From Microcoleus sp. bin38.metabat.b11b12b14.051 (GTDB taxonomy: Bacteria > Cyanobacteriota > Cyanobacteriia > Cyanobacteriales > Microcoleaceae), in assembly GCF_013299165.1 (NCBI RefSeq), contig NZ_JAAFKD010000008.1:1-64000 (forward strand): a stretch of 64,000 nt of DNA, given 5' to 3'. A program made the translations under genes and the position numbers. This document shows, in pieces, positions 37,478 through 46,024 of the stretch (its first letter is position 1; every line of letters begins with the position of its first letter). The notes under the pieces were generated by a model. It was not told the DNA's origin, made no database searches, and saw only the letters and a program-made list of their open reading frames with translations.

Positions 37478-37575
37478 CGTACAAGGTTTGAGAAATCGGG
37501 TTTCTTGTGCTTAGCTTGGCATGAAAGCTGAGGTTTTTTAGCAAAAAACCCGGTTTCCGAGCCTTGCGAGTGCGT
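37478..37575. repeat. Palindromic repeat of the AAACCCGGTTTC family, copy 1
   Basis: An imperfect palindrome centred on AAATCGGGTTTCTTG (37492) and AGCAAAAAACCCGGTTTCC (37540), flanked by TTGGACG and GCGTCCAAA. Related copies occur at 58356-58466 and 61505-61568. Confidence 0.6.
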
Positions 37576-37684
37576 CCAAACTTCGAGATTTTCGATAGAA
37601 GAATTCTGGTAAAAAACTGCACGCAGGGAAAACTCACGCACTTACCAAAAATCTCAAATGTAAAATCTAAAATCTAAAATCGTC

Positions 37685-38920
37685 TTATTCCTCAACTGGT
37701 TTAGGCTTCTTCACCGGCTTAGGAAGAGGTTCCTTGGGGACAGCAGGTGCGACGGCTGCTGCTGGGGACTTAATATTAGGGCGTTCTATGCGAGAACCGT
37801 CACCGGTGGGTCTAGGAGTAAAGGGACGTTTGCTTCCCCCTCCTTTGTAGCCGCCGCTGGGCTTGCCGCTTCCGGGGGGGAATTTCCGCTTTTTAATAGG
37901 CAGGGCCCCAATATTGTTGGCTTGCTGAATCATCAGACTGTCAGCTTGCAATTTGACGTGAAAATCCCAAAAAAATCCGATCGCCTTTGTGCCTAAATCT
38001 CCCTTGAGCTTCAGCTTAAAAAACTTCATCTTGTCATCATTTTTGCGGGGAGCTTGCTTGATTTTGACGATGACATACTTTTCTTGATCATCTTGCGATT
38101 GTTGATAAATCACCTCGCCTCGAATCGAAAAATAGCCATCCTCAACATCAGGTTCCGAGGGCGGTAAAGGTGCGGTCGATGCTTCGCCGCCAGTCTCTAT
38201 CTCCCCTGTTTCGAGGTTTTCATCGTCAGAGGAAGGTTCGGGAGATTTTTTGAGCGTTTCCGGCTCCCAAACTCCCATAATTTGGGCGTGCAAATTACCG
38301 TCTTCTTGCCTGGTGCGGGGATAGACCACCCACAGGTGTTCTTGTTCCAGATCCAGGTGATTTTTGACTAAACTCATGACTCTACCCAGCAAAACTGCAT
38401 CAATGGCAGTTCCGTCGGCAGCTATTAGCATACCCCGGGTAAATTGCTCTTCGGATTGCGTGTAGCGGCCCCGCACCAAACCAACAGCTCGGTACTGTCT
38501 GGGTTCGCTGGGGGGTGGGATCGGGTGCTGGCGCATCACCGAAGCAATGTCATCGGCGGCCTGACTGACATTAGCGGCAGGCTCGGCGGTGGCGATCGCA
38601 GGTGCTGGAGGTGCAGATTTTGGCTCCGAGGGTACCGGAGCATTGCTGAGCGGTTCTTTTGGCTTTGTTTTGTCCCGATCGATGTCTGAATTGTAGCGCG
38701 GTCGTTGCAGCGAGTCGGTTGGCGCAGGGGCGTCCGTTGGCGCTGGTGGTTGACTGTCGTCAACAGGTGCAGCCGACGCGGCAGACACGGGACTTTCGTC
38801 TGGTGTCTCGGGAACGGAGGCTGTAACTGCGGGCTCATTCACGGCTGTATCGCTTGGCTGAGCCTTGCGAGTGGAAGTAGATTTGGACGATTTGGAAGAC
38901 CGGTTCGGAGAGGGGTTCAT
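37685..38920 (-). CDS. Conserved cyanobacterial protein with Pro/Ala-rich arms
   Basis: The 411 residues start at the ATG at 38920, chosen because AAGGAG lies about 8 bases upstream; the frame is open to 38947. The N-terminal ~150 residues are low complexity (Ser/Thr/Pro/Ala). A folded core runs from about 160 to 330 (YRAVGLVRGRYTQSEEQFT; AVLLGRVMSLVKNHLDLEQE; YFSIRGEVIYQQSQ; VIVKIKQAPRK), probably beta-rich. A basic Gly/Pro/Lys tail ends it. The basic tail might bind nucleic acid. I recognise the core as a family found in cyanobacteria but know no function. Confidence 0.75.
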   Translation of the reverse strand: MNPSPNRSSKSSKSTSTRKAQPSDTAVNEPAVTASVPETPDESPVSAASAAPVDDSQPPAPTDAPAPTDSLQRPRYNSDIDRDKTKPKEPLSNAPVPSEPKSAPPAPAIATAEPAANVSQAADDIASVMRQHPIPPPSEPRQYRAVGLVRGRYTQSEEQFTRGMLIAADGTAIDAVLLGRVMSLVKNHLDLEQEHLWVVYPRTRQEDGNLHAQIMGVWEPETLKKSPEPSSDDENLETGEIETGGEASTAPLPPSEPDVEDGYFSIRGEVIYQQSQDDQEKYVIVKIKQAPRKNDDKMKFFKLKLKGDLGTKAIGFFWDFHVKLQADSLMIQQANNIGALPIKKRKFPPGSGKPSGGYKGGGSKRPFTPRPTGDGSRIERPNIKSPAAAVAPAVPKEPLPKPVKKPKPVEE

Positions 38921-39510
38921 AAAAAACTCCTTGCAGCGGAGACACATCCCTTGAGGGAAATTAAGAATAAACTGAAGAAACTGCTTTAACTACTACTAGC
39001 ACCAGACTTGGGGCTCGCGCCGCCAAGTTTGATTTTGACCCGTCAACGCCAACGCATGAACGCTGCGACTGCCTTGGGATCGCTAGCTGCTAAACTCTTT
39101 GCTGGCAAAGAGTTTTGACAGTTCCTAACCCCATGATAAGGTCGATCGCGCGAAAGCTGGCGTTGCCAGCTTGTAGCATTTAGGATATTCAGCTTGCCTA
39201 TTTTACTTAATCCAATTACCTAGCGGGCCGATCCGCCATCTTTTAGGTAATTTTCAGCTTCACCAAACTCTCATTGGACGCCCGCCGCAGTCTTTGGGGC
39301 TGGAGGTATGAGTGTCCAAAATTGTTTGGCGGGCGCAAAGTTGTGGGTCTGTTACCATATTAGCTGCAAGCAAAAGACTGCTTTGTCAATTGGACTTTGA
39401 AGTTAAGAACTTTTATGGTTGCATGGATCTGGTTAAATTGCTGATGCCCCTTGGCGATGCGTTAATTTTCTTAGAAAACAGTACATTTTAAGCTGGGATA
39501 GTTGAATTTT
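38921..39510. other. Intergenic region with two hairpins
   Basis: No gene is visible. AAACTCTTTG-CTGG-CAAAGAGTTTT (39092-39116) is a perfect ten-pair stem followed by a short T run, a possible terminator on the plus strand although no plus-strand gene ends nearby. GCTGGC-GTT-GCCAGC (39156-39170) is a smaller hairpin. Divergent promoters for the genes at 38920 and 39511 should lie here. Confidence 0.5.
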
Positions 39511-40449
39511 ATGGAGAAAGCAAACAAGCGTCGCGGGTTGATTAGTGTGGTGGTGGTGCTGGCGATCGTCGCTTTTGTGGGATTTAGTTTGCTGCCACCA
39601 ATTTTGGACAGGATTATCAAGGCCAACCAAGCGCCAAGTCGATCGACTCCAACGCCAACTCAGACGGCGCAGTCTAACGATAAGCAATCGCAGTTGCTGC
39701 AAGATCAGGTGAGGGGGTACGAATTGGTTTTGCAGCGCGAACCTGACAATGTAACGGCTTTGCGGGGCTTGTTGCAGGTGCGGCTGGAGTTGATCGGACA
39801 AGGAGTGGGGGCAATTAAGGATGTGGTGCCGACGTTGGAAAAGTTGGCTAAACTGAATCCTGACACTACAGAATACGGGATTTTGCTGGCTCAGGCGAAG
39901 GAACGCACGGGCGATCGCGAAGGAGCGGCTCAGGCTTATCGGTCAATTTTAGCGTCTAAGCCTGGGGAAATTGCGGCTTTGCAGGGGTTGGTGAATTTGC
40001 TGTTGGTGCAGCAGCGGCCGGAAGCTGCGATCGGACTACTGCAAGATACGCTGAAGGCTGCTCCGGCTGCAAATCAGGCGAAACCGGGAAGTGTTGATGT
40101 AACTTCGGTGCAGTTGATTTTGGGGCAGGTTTATGCAGTGCAGAAGCGCTACCCAGAGGCGATCGCGATTTACGACGAATCGGCTAAGGCAAATCCGAAA
40201 GATTTTCGTCCGACGTTAGCTCATGCGATCGTGTTGAAGGAACAAGGCAAAACAGACGAAGCAAAAACGCTGTTTAATAAAGCTACTGAGTTAGCTCCAC
40301 CTAACTATAAAGACCAAATTAATCAGTTAGCTAGCGGCACTCCTTCGCCTGATCCTGCGGCGGAAAAAGCGAGTCCCGAAGCGGGTGCTTCTCCTAGTCC
40401 CGAACCGGCTGCTTCTCCTAGTCCCGAAGGTGCGCTACCGAAACCTTAA
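39511..40449 (+). CDS. Membrane-anchored TPR protein
   Basis: The ATG at 39511 (preferred over TTG at 39502) gives 312 residues. One transmembrane helix lies near residues 8-30. A tetratricopeptide domain follows (about 60-260): YELVLQREPDNVTALRGLLQ, LAKLNPDTTEYGILLAQAKE, AQAYRSILASKPGEIAALQG, RYPEAIAIYDESAKANPKDF and FNKATELAPPNYKDQIN. The C terminus is Pro/Ser/Glu-rich with repeated A-S-P-S-P-E units. It probably faces the periplasm or lumen and acts as a scaffold. It is a paralogue of the shorter gene at 19026. Confidence 0.85.
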   Translation: MEKANKRRGLISVVVVLAIVAFVGFSLLPPILDRIIKANQAPSRSTPTPTQTAQSNDKQSQLLQDQVRGYELVLQREPDNVTALRGLLQVRLELIGQGVGAIKDVVPTLEKLAKLNPDTTEYGILLAQAKERTGDREGAAQAYRSILASKPGEIAALQGLVNLLLVQQRPEAAIGLLQDTLKAAPAANQAKPGSVDVTSVQLILGQVYAVQKRYPEAIAIYDESAKANPKDFRPTLAHAIVLKEQGKTDEAKTLFNKATELAPPNYKDQINQLASGTPSPDPAAEKASPEAGASPSPEPAASPSPEGALPKP

Positions 40450-40486
40450 GGACATTTCTAGGGGCGGTACCAAGAGGACTCGCCCC

Positions 40487-40530
40487 AGAATTTTGAGTTA
40501 AAAATTTGAGACTTTTAACTCAAAAATTCT
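40487..40530 (+). terminator. AT-rich hairpin after the TPR gene
   Basis: Arms AGAATTTTGAGTTAAAA (40487-40503) and TTTTAACTCAAAAATTCT (40513-40530) pair with one bulge, followed by TATTTTATT. It lies 37 bases after the stop. Confidence 0.5.
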
Positions 40531-40582
40531 TATTTTATTCCGAATTACCAATTAGATACTATCCTAAAAAATAACGATTATC

Positions 40583-40987
40583 AGGTTCGTAGTGAGGACT
40601 TCAGTCCTTCTTAATTTAAATGCGGACTAAAGTCCTCACTACGAACCTAAGACATCAGGTTTGTAGTGAGGACTTCAGTCCTTCTTAATTTGGATGCGGA
40701 CTAAAGTCCTCACCAGGTTTGTAGTGAGGACTTCAGTCCTTCTTAATTTAAATGCGGACTAAAGTCCTCACTACGAACCTAAGATATCAGGTTTGTAGTG
40801 AGGACTTCAGTCCTTCTTAATTTGGATGCGGACTAAAGTCCTCACCAGGTTCGTAGTGAGGACTTCAGTCCTTCTTAATTTAAATGCGGACTAAAGTCCT
40901 CACTACGAACCTAAGATATCAGGTTTGTAGTGAGGACTTCAGTCCTTCTTAATTTGGATGCGGACTGAAGTCCTCATTACGAACCTG
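40583..40987. repeat. Six-copy palindrome array, AGTGAGGACTTCAGTCC family
   Basis: Each unit has the palindrome CAGGTTTGTAGTGAGGAC, TTCAGTCCTTCTTAATTT, GATGCGGACTAAAGTCCTCA, sometimes closing with CTACGAACCTAAGA. Units start near 40583, 40654, 40710, 40786, 40846 and 40918. Two alternating subtypes (TTTAAATGCGG / TTTGGATGCGG) suggest that a two-unit block was itself duplicated. The core matches the repeats at 5.1-5.4 kb. Confidence 0.85.
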
Positions 40988-41028
40988 GGACATGATATTA
41001 TAAATTAAGCAAGACCTCGGAGGGAATT

Positions 41029-41916
41029 ATGACCCAGAGCGTTGACCGCGTTGTTCTACCTCCTGCTTTTCCAGACCACACTCAATTACCAGAGTCGGAT
41101 GGTACTTTTGTGAATAATTTTCAGGAGCACCCGCAAAGTTTAATTTTAACTGATTCGATCGGCCCGATTTTGCAGGAGCGACATCCTGACGGACAATATG
41201 CGATCGGTCAAGATAGCGGCATTTACTGGCGAGAAACCGATCCAGCAGAGAAAGGTGCAGAAGCTCCTGATTGGTTTTATGTTCCCAATGTACCTCCAAA
41301 TTTAGAGGGGCAAATTCGCCGTTCCTACGTGTTATGGCGGGAACACATAGCACCGTTAATTGCGTTGGAATTTGCGAGTGGTAATGGCGATGAAGAGCGC
41401 GATTCCCTTCGGGATAGCTTCGCCGCGCGTACTCCATTATCGCGCACTGATGAAGGAGTGTTGACGAAACCCGGAAAGTTTTGGGTTTACGAACAGGTGA
41501 TGCGAATTCCCTATTATGGCATCTACCAAATTAACAGCGGCAGATTAGAAGTTTATCGGTTGATTGACGGGTATTATCGGCTGTTGGAACTTAACGAGCG
41601 GGGTCATTTTGCGATCGCACCTTTAGGCGTAGAATTGGGACTTTGGCAAGGAAGTTATCAAAATCAAACCATGCTGTGGCTGCGCTGGTGGGATGAGGAA
41701 GGTAATTTGCTGTTGATTGGCGATGAAAGAGCCGAATTGGAGAGATTGCGGGGGGAACAACAACGCGAAATAGCCGATCGAGCAGAACAAGCACGACAAG
41801 CTGAATTTCAAGCAAGAAGGGCTGCAATTCCCCGGTTGCTGGGAATGGGTTTGAGTGCCCAACAGGTGGCGGAGGCGTTGGGTTTATCGGTGGAGGAAGT
41901 TGTGGAGGATGGTTGA
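41029..41916 (+). CDS. Uma2-family protein, long coiled-coil form
   Basis: The 295-residue product belongs to the long Uma2 subfamily of cyanobacteria. The N-terminal ~215 residues cover the nuclease-fold region (APDWFYVPNVPPNLEG; IAPLIALEFASGNGDEERD; FWVYEQVMRIPYYGIYQINS; LGLWQGSYQNQTMLWLRWWD). Residues ~228-265 are a Glu/Arg/Gln coiled coil, and the end (IPRLLGMGLSAQQVAEALGL) looks like a short helix-turn-helix. GGAGGG precedes the ATG. A palindromic repeat (41397-41428) is inserted in frame, adding about 11 residues (DSLRDSFAART). Function is unknown. Confidence 0.85.
   Translation: MTQSVDRVVLPPAFPDHTQLPESDGTFVNNFQEHPQSLILTDSIGPILQERHPDGQYAIGQDSGIYWRETDPAEKGAEAPDWFYVPNVPPNLEGQIRRSYVLWREHIAPLIALEFASGNGDEERDSLRDSFAARTPLSRTDEGVLTKPGKFWVYEQVMRIPYYGIYQINSGRLEVYRLIDGYYRLLELNERGHFAIAPLGVELGLWQGSYQNQTMLWLRWWDEEGNLLLIGDERAELERLRGEQQREIADRAEQARQAEFQARRAAIPRLLGMGLSAQQVAEALGLSVEEVVEDG
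41397..41428. repeat. Palindromic mini-element inside a coding region
   Basis: A segment starting CGCGATTCCCTTCGGGATAG and ending CTTCGCCGCGCG, containing the hairpin ATTCCC-TTC-GGGAT. It is of the type that occurs in cyanobacterial spacers, but here it lies in frame within the Uma2 gene. Confidence 0.55.
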
Positions 41917-41938
41917 GGCTGATACCAATTCCAAACCA

Positions 41939-42145
41939 CTAACTTTCTGACTCGGCAGGCCCAGCAACAGACTTGGCTCTCCCTAAACGATAAGCTGTGA
42001 GAGGACTATTCCGAATATCTGCTTCTATCTGAGCAATCAGTTCATCAAGTGCAAAATTAAGACTATCAAACTGCCGACAGACTTCGCGCATTTTAGCAAC
42101 TGTCTGCTTAACTTTTTCTGGTTCTGGTTGCGGTTGTTGAGTCAT
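41939..42145 (-). CDS. Small hypothetical protein, coupled to upstream gene
   Basis: The ATG at 42145 gives 68 residues; its first four bases (ATGA) overlap the stop of the upstream gene, so translation is probably coupled. The protein is helical (EKVKQTVAKMREVCRQFDSL, then FALDELIAQIEADI) with a Pro/Gln-rich N terminus. I do not recognise the family. Together with the upstream 80-residue protein it may be an addiction-type pair, which is inference from size and coupling. Confidence 0.6.
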   Translation of the reverse strand: MTQQPQPEPEKVKQTVAKMREVCRQFDSLNFALDELIAQIEADIRNSPLTAYRLGRAKSVAGPAESES

Positions 42146-42384
42146 AGTAGGTTCCAATCACTCTCATCCAAATCTACCATGAAATCAGCTACAGACCCAA
42201 ATTTAACATTGCCCTCAGCATACTCTTGACGAACTTCTGCCACTTCCTTCGGTAATTCATTTCCTCGCTCTTGTCGCAGACGATTCTGGAGAATATCTAG
42301 AACCCAGGCTTGATCTTCTAATGATAAAACTTCTACAGCTTCAAGAGCTTGCTGGAATTGAGATATCTTTATCGCTTTACTCAT
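42142..42384 (-). CDS. Small antitoxin-like protein
   Basis: This 80-residue acidic helical protein (FQQALEAVEVLSLEDQAWVL; ILQNRLRQERGNELPKEVAE; NVKFGSVADFMVDLDE) has the layout of a widespread cyanobacterial family usually placed beside small toxins. In those families the first helix pair forms an antitoxin-like dimer and the C-terminal segment an inhibitory tail. The downstream gene overlaps its stop by four bases. The antitoxin label is inference; no recognisable toxin is adjacent. Confidence 0.65.
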   Translation of the reverse strand: MSKAIKISQFQQALEAVEVLSLEDQAWVLDILQNRLRQERGNELPKEVAEVRQEYAEGNVKFGSVADFMVDLDESDWNLL

Positions 42385-42397
42385 ATATTTTTAGAGC

Positions 42398-42764
42398 GTG
42401 AAAAGTAAAAAGGTTGTTAATTTTATTAGCGGACACATCAACCTGACTCAGGAAGAATTTGATACCTATTACACTCATCTCGATCGCGCGATCGAGATGA
42501 GTGTTTTGTAGTTGGGATGCCAAAGGTACAGATACCGTTGCACAACAGTATCTTTGTGGGCGAACTGAGGCAGTTATTGTTTATCATATGTTCGCGAGTC
42601 CTCGCAATAATGCGGGATTTCCTAGCCGTGGGGGATTTCAAAGCGATCTAGAGCGAGATACCCAAATGACGCTGGATTCCGATCGAGATATTGCTTGGGT
42701 ACGTTGTGGTAGAGAGCGATCGGGAACCCAGGCCAACCTAGATCGGCGCAGGAAAAAAGAGTAG
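42398..42764 (+). pseudogene. SLOG-like protein relic, frameshifted
   Basis: From GTG at 42398, 38 codons read KKVVNFISGHINLTQEEFDT and onward to DRAIEMS, then hit a TAG at 42509. The next frame continues immediately with WDAKGTDTVAQQYLCGRTEA, then VYHMFASPRNNAGFPSRGG and AQMT/DSDRDIAWVR-type sequence to 42764. Restoring one base near 42510-42520 joins them into a ~120-residue protein with a G-D-A-K-G-T-D nucleotide-binding-type loop as in SLOG/YpsA-like proteins. The family call is tentative, but the frameshift is clear. Confidence 0.65.
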
Positions 42765-42788
42765 ACTGGTAGACTACTGTATTGCTTT

Positions 42789-43982
42789 CTAATCAAATCG
42801 TAACTGTTTAAACGATTTAATTGGTATGCCTAGTTTATTGGCAATATTCAAAGCGAGTTGGGAATATTTAAGAACCAAATTTTTCTGACCTAACTTCTGA
42901 TAAATTCCTGCTAAATTCCATAGTACATTAATTTCGGTTAACCCGATACCAATTTCTCTGCAAATTTCTAGAGCTTCCTCCAAATATTGCAGTGCTTGTG
43001 AATAATCTTCAAATTCTAAAGGCTTATTTAGTTGTGTTTCCTTCTGTTTTGCCATAGTAATTCCAAGATTACATAATGCCTCTGCCTCCCCTGCACGATC
43101 TTTCATGTCCTGCATGATTTTTAAATGGTGTTGATGGTATTTAATAGCTTCGTCGTACTTTTCTAAACCACCGTAAGCTTGTGCCAGACTTCCCAATACT
43201 CTTCCTTGATCGGAGAGATTATCGCTTTGACGTAGAATTCTCAAACTTTCTTTCTGGTATTTGATTGCTTTGTGGAATTTTTCCTGTTGACAAAACATAA
43301 ATCCCAAGCTGTTTAGTACAGCAGCTTCTCCTTGGCAGTTTTTGTTTTTCCATGCCAGTAATAAATCTTGCCAATAGCAATCAATTGCTTGAGTATCATT
43401 ACCCAAAGATTGGTAAGCAACACCTAGACAATTCAAAATTGCTCCTTCCTGTTGAGAAGCGGGAAGTGTACGCGCAAGATCCAATGCTTGTTGATAGTAG
43501 TTAATCGCTTTTGTTAAGTTTCCTTGGGCATAATACACTTTTCCCATACCATATAAAAAAATAGTTTTATAGTCAGGATTTAGAAAATCTAAATTCTCCA
43601 AAAACTTTGTGTACAATGCTGATATTTCTTTGTAATAGCCCCAGGAAAAAAGTTGATTGTGAAGCTGGTCATTTTCATGATTAAAAATTTTAACAACTAA
43701 AATTGTTAAAGCTTGATTCCAAGCTGCTATTTCAAAAAGATGGTGAAAGGCTTCTAGTAAACCTTTCACTTTTTCCAAATTGGAAGCATTGGGCTGGGAT
43801 TGATATTTCGTAAGCCAGTTAATTACTGCTCGGTACTGGGTACGTTGCCAGTGAGATTTGATGAATTTAAGGGTATAGGGGTCAATTGCCAGTGCCACCA
43901 GAATTGACTCACCGGGAGGCATCATGTCAACTTTTTCGATAACCTGTTGCTCTCCAGTAATCAACTTATTCAGGCTACTCAT
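42789..43982 (-). CDS. TPR protein, last gene of the conflict operon
   Basis: The protein has 397 residues. The first ~120 (MPPGESILVALAIDP; RTQYRAVINWLTKYQSQPNA; LHNQLFSWGYYKEISALYTK) are homologous to residues ~1125-1240 of the 1618-residue NLR-like protein and to the N terminus of the next gene upstream. About six degenerate tetratricopeptide units follow (AQGNLTKAINYYQQALDLAR; LGNDTQAIDCYWQDLLLAWK; LEKYDEAIKYHQHHLKIMQD), ending ALNIANKLGIPIKSFKQL. It overlaps the upstream gene by 8 bases. Such TPR arrays serve as ligand-sensing or protein-binding scaffolds; here probably the detached sensor module of the NACHT proteins (inference). Confidence 0.85.
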   Translation of the reverse strand: MSSLNKLITGEQQVIEKVDMMPPGESILVALAIDPYTLKFIKSHWQRTQYRAVINWLTKYQSQPNASNLEKVKGLLEAFHHLFEIAAWNQALTILVVKIFNHENDQLHNQLFSWGYYKEISALYTKFLENLDFLNPDYKTIFLYGMGKVYYAQGNLTKAINYYQQALDLARTLPASQQEGAILNCLGVAYQSLGNDTQAIDCYWQDLLLAWKNKNCQGEAAVLNSLGFMFCQQEKFHKAIKYQKESLRILRQSDNLSDQGRVLGSLAQAYGGLEKYDEAIKYHQHHLKIMQDMKDRAGEAEALCNLGITMAKQKETQLNKPLEFEDYSQALQYLEEALEICREIGIGLTEINVLWNLAGIYQKLGQKNLVLKYSQLALNIANKLGIPIKSFKQLRFD

Positions 43983-45987
43983 GGCTGTGTTCTAATTGTT
44001 TTTTTAAGTCTCTACAGTCTTTTTCCAAGGGTATGTTTAACTCTGTGGCAATGGATAAGGCGCGATCGCAATACTCAAGAGCCAGAAGGCGATCGCCTAA
44101 CTTATCGTGAAGTATTGCTAAATTAGAGATCACTATAGCCTCAGTAGCATGATCTTCAATGCTTCGTGAAATACTGACTGCTGTCTGCAAATATTCCAAT
44201 GCTTTTGAATGTTGCTTAAGTTTCATTAGAGTGATTCCTAAATTACCCATAGCTCTTCCAACACCCGCCCGATCTCCAATTTCATTTGCTATTGTAGAAT
44301 GCTGCTCGAAGTAGGAAATTGCTTGAGGATAGTTTCCTAATGATCTATAGACAACACCCAGATTACCAAGAACCGTAGCTTCCCCTGGACGATCTTCCAA
44401 TTCTCGTGCAATAACTAAACGTTTTTCAAAATATAAAATTGCTTGTTGGTAATTTCCCAGAGAATTGTAAGCAATACCCAGATTACCCAGTGCCATACCT
44501 TCTCCCCAACGATCTGTAATTTGTTGTGCGATCGCTAAACGCTGCTTGAAGAAGGAAATCGCTTGATAATAATCTCCTATAGATCTGTAAGCAACGCCCA
44601 GATTACCTAGTGCGGCTCCTTCACCCGAACGGTCGCCAATTTCCCGTGCAATTGCTAAATCCTGCTCGAAGTAGGAAATTGCTTGACGATAATCTCCCAA
44701 GGAATTATGGACAATACCCAGATTTCCCAAAACCATCCCTTCTCCCCGACGATTTTTAATTTGTTGTGCAATCGCCAAAGCCTGCTCGAAGCAGGAAATT
44801 GCCTGACGATAATCTCCGGTCGCTCTGTAAACAGTACCCAGATTACTTAGTGCAGCCCCCTCTCCCCGGCGATCTCCAATTGCCTGTGCGATCGCCAAAT
44901 GTTTATGAAAACATGAAATCGCTTGACTATACTTTCCTAATGATTCGTAGACATTGCCTAGATTAGTTAATGCTGAGCCTTCTCCCCGGCGGTCGCCAAT
45001 TTCCCGTGCAATCGCCAATTTTTGCTCGAAGTAAGAAATCGCTTGACGATAATCTCCTTGGTAATAGTAGGCAATACCCAGATTGCCTAACGTCTCCCCT
45101 TCACCTTGGGGATTGCCTATCTGCTGTGAGATTGCCAAACGCTTCTGATGGAATTCAATCGCATGGGTATAGTCTCCCTGAGATAAGTAGGCATTGCCCA
45201 GATTCCCCAGTGCAGCCCCTTCTCCCCAACGATTAGCTATCTCTTGTTCAATAGCCAAACACTGCTGATGAAAATCAATCGCGCGGGCGTAGTCTCCCAG
45301 AGCATGGTAGACATTACCCAAACTGCCCAACGCTCCTGCTTCCCCTCGACGATTACCTATCTCCCCTGCAATGACCAAATTCTGTTGATATAACTTCATC
45401 GCACGGGTATAGTCTCCCAGGGACGAGTAGGCATTGCCCAGATTCCCCAGCGCATTACCCTCGCCTTTTCGATACCCTTTCTCTCGTGCGATCGCTAAAC
45501 ATTCCTCATGGAACTCAATCGCACGAGTGTAGTCTCCTAGAAACTGGTAGGCATTCCCCAAACCCCCTAGACAGGTAGCATCCCATTCGGAGTTTAATTT
45601 GCCTAAAAGTTTGCTGTATAAATCGATCTGTTCCCGATAATAACCCCAAGTTTGTAGCTGATTATGTAATTTTTCATTAGTGGGGGTATTGAGGGTAACT
45701 GAAGGTATGTTACCTGCTTCTTTCCAAGCTTCTACTTCACAAAGATGATAAAATGCTTCCACTAAACCCTTGATTTTTTCAATGTTAGTAACATCAGATA
45801 GGGGTTTATATTTCATTAACCAGTTTACTACAGCCCTATATTTGTTGCGTTTCCAAGGTGGTTTAATAATTTTTATAGCAGTTGGCTCGATACCCAACTG
45901 TGCCAGTATGGATTCACCGGATGGTGTGATGGACAATTTATTTAATGTTTCTCGATCTTGCTCTTCTAACTCACTGTGTTTACTCAT
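43975..45987 (-). CDS. TPR protein with thirteen near-identical repeats
   Basis: This 670-residue protein has the same N-terminal ~120-residue module (TPSGESILAQLGIEPTAIKI; RNKYRAVVNWLMKYKPLSDV; LHNQLQTWGYYREQIDLYSK). About thirteen 40-residue tetratricopeptide units follow with the consensus LGDYRQAISYFEQxLAIAR, EIGDRRGEGAALGNLGxAY. It ends LSIATELNIPLEKDCRDLKK, matching the end of the 1618-residue protein. It lacks an enzymatic domain. The highly uniform repeats suggest recent expansion. It overlaps the downstream TPR gene by 8 bases and follows the PNP gene by 37 bases. Probable sensor or scaffold partner in the conflict operon. Confidence 0.88.
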   Translation of the reverse strand: MSKHSELEEQDRETLNKLSITPSGESILAQLGIEPTAIKIIKPPWKRNKYRAVVNWLMKYKPLSDVTNIEKIKGLVEAFYHLCEVEAWKEAGNIPSVTLNTPTNEKLHNQLQTWGYYREQIDLYSKLLGKLNSEWDATCLGGLGNAYQFLGDYTRAIEFHEECLAIAREKGYRKGEGNALGNLGNAYSSLGDYTRAMKLYQQNLVIAGEIGNRRGEAGALGSLGNVYHALGDYARAIDFHQQCLAIEQEIANRWGEGAALGNLGNAYLSQGDYTHAIEFHQKRLAISQQIGNPQGEGETLGNLGIAYYYQGDYRQAISYFEQKLAIAREIGDRRGEGSALTNLGNVYESLGKYSQAISCFHKHLAIAQAIGDRRGEGAALSNLGTVYRATGDYRQAISCFEQALAIAQQIKNRRGEGMVLGNLGIVHNSLGDYRQAISYFEQDLAIAREIGDRSGEGAALGNLGVAYRSIGDYYQAISFFKQRLAIAQQITDRWGEGMALGNLGIAYNSLGNYQQAILYFEKRLVIARELEDRPGEATVLGNLGVVYRSLGNYPQAISYFEQHSTIANEIGDRAGVGRAMGNLGITLMKLKQHSKALEYLQTAVSISRSIEDHATEAIVISNLAILHDKLGDRLLALEYCDRALSIATELNIPLEKDCRDLKKQLEHSHE

Positions 45988-46024
45988 TATCTTACCTCAA
46001 GGATTTTATGATTTTTGTATCTAT

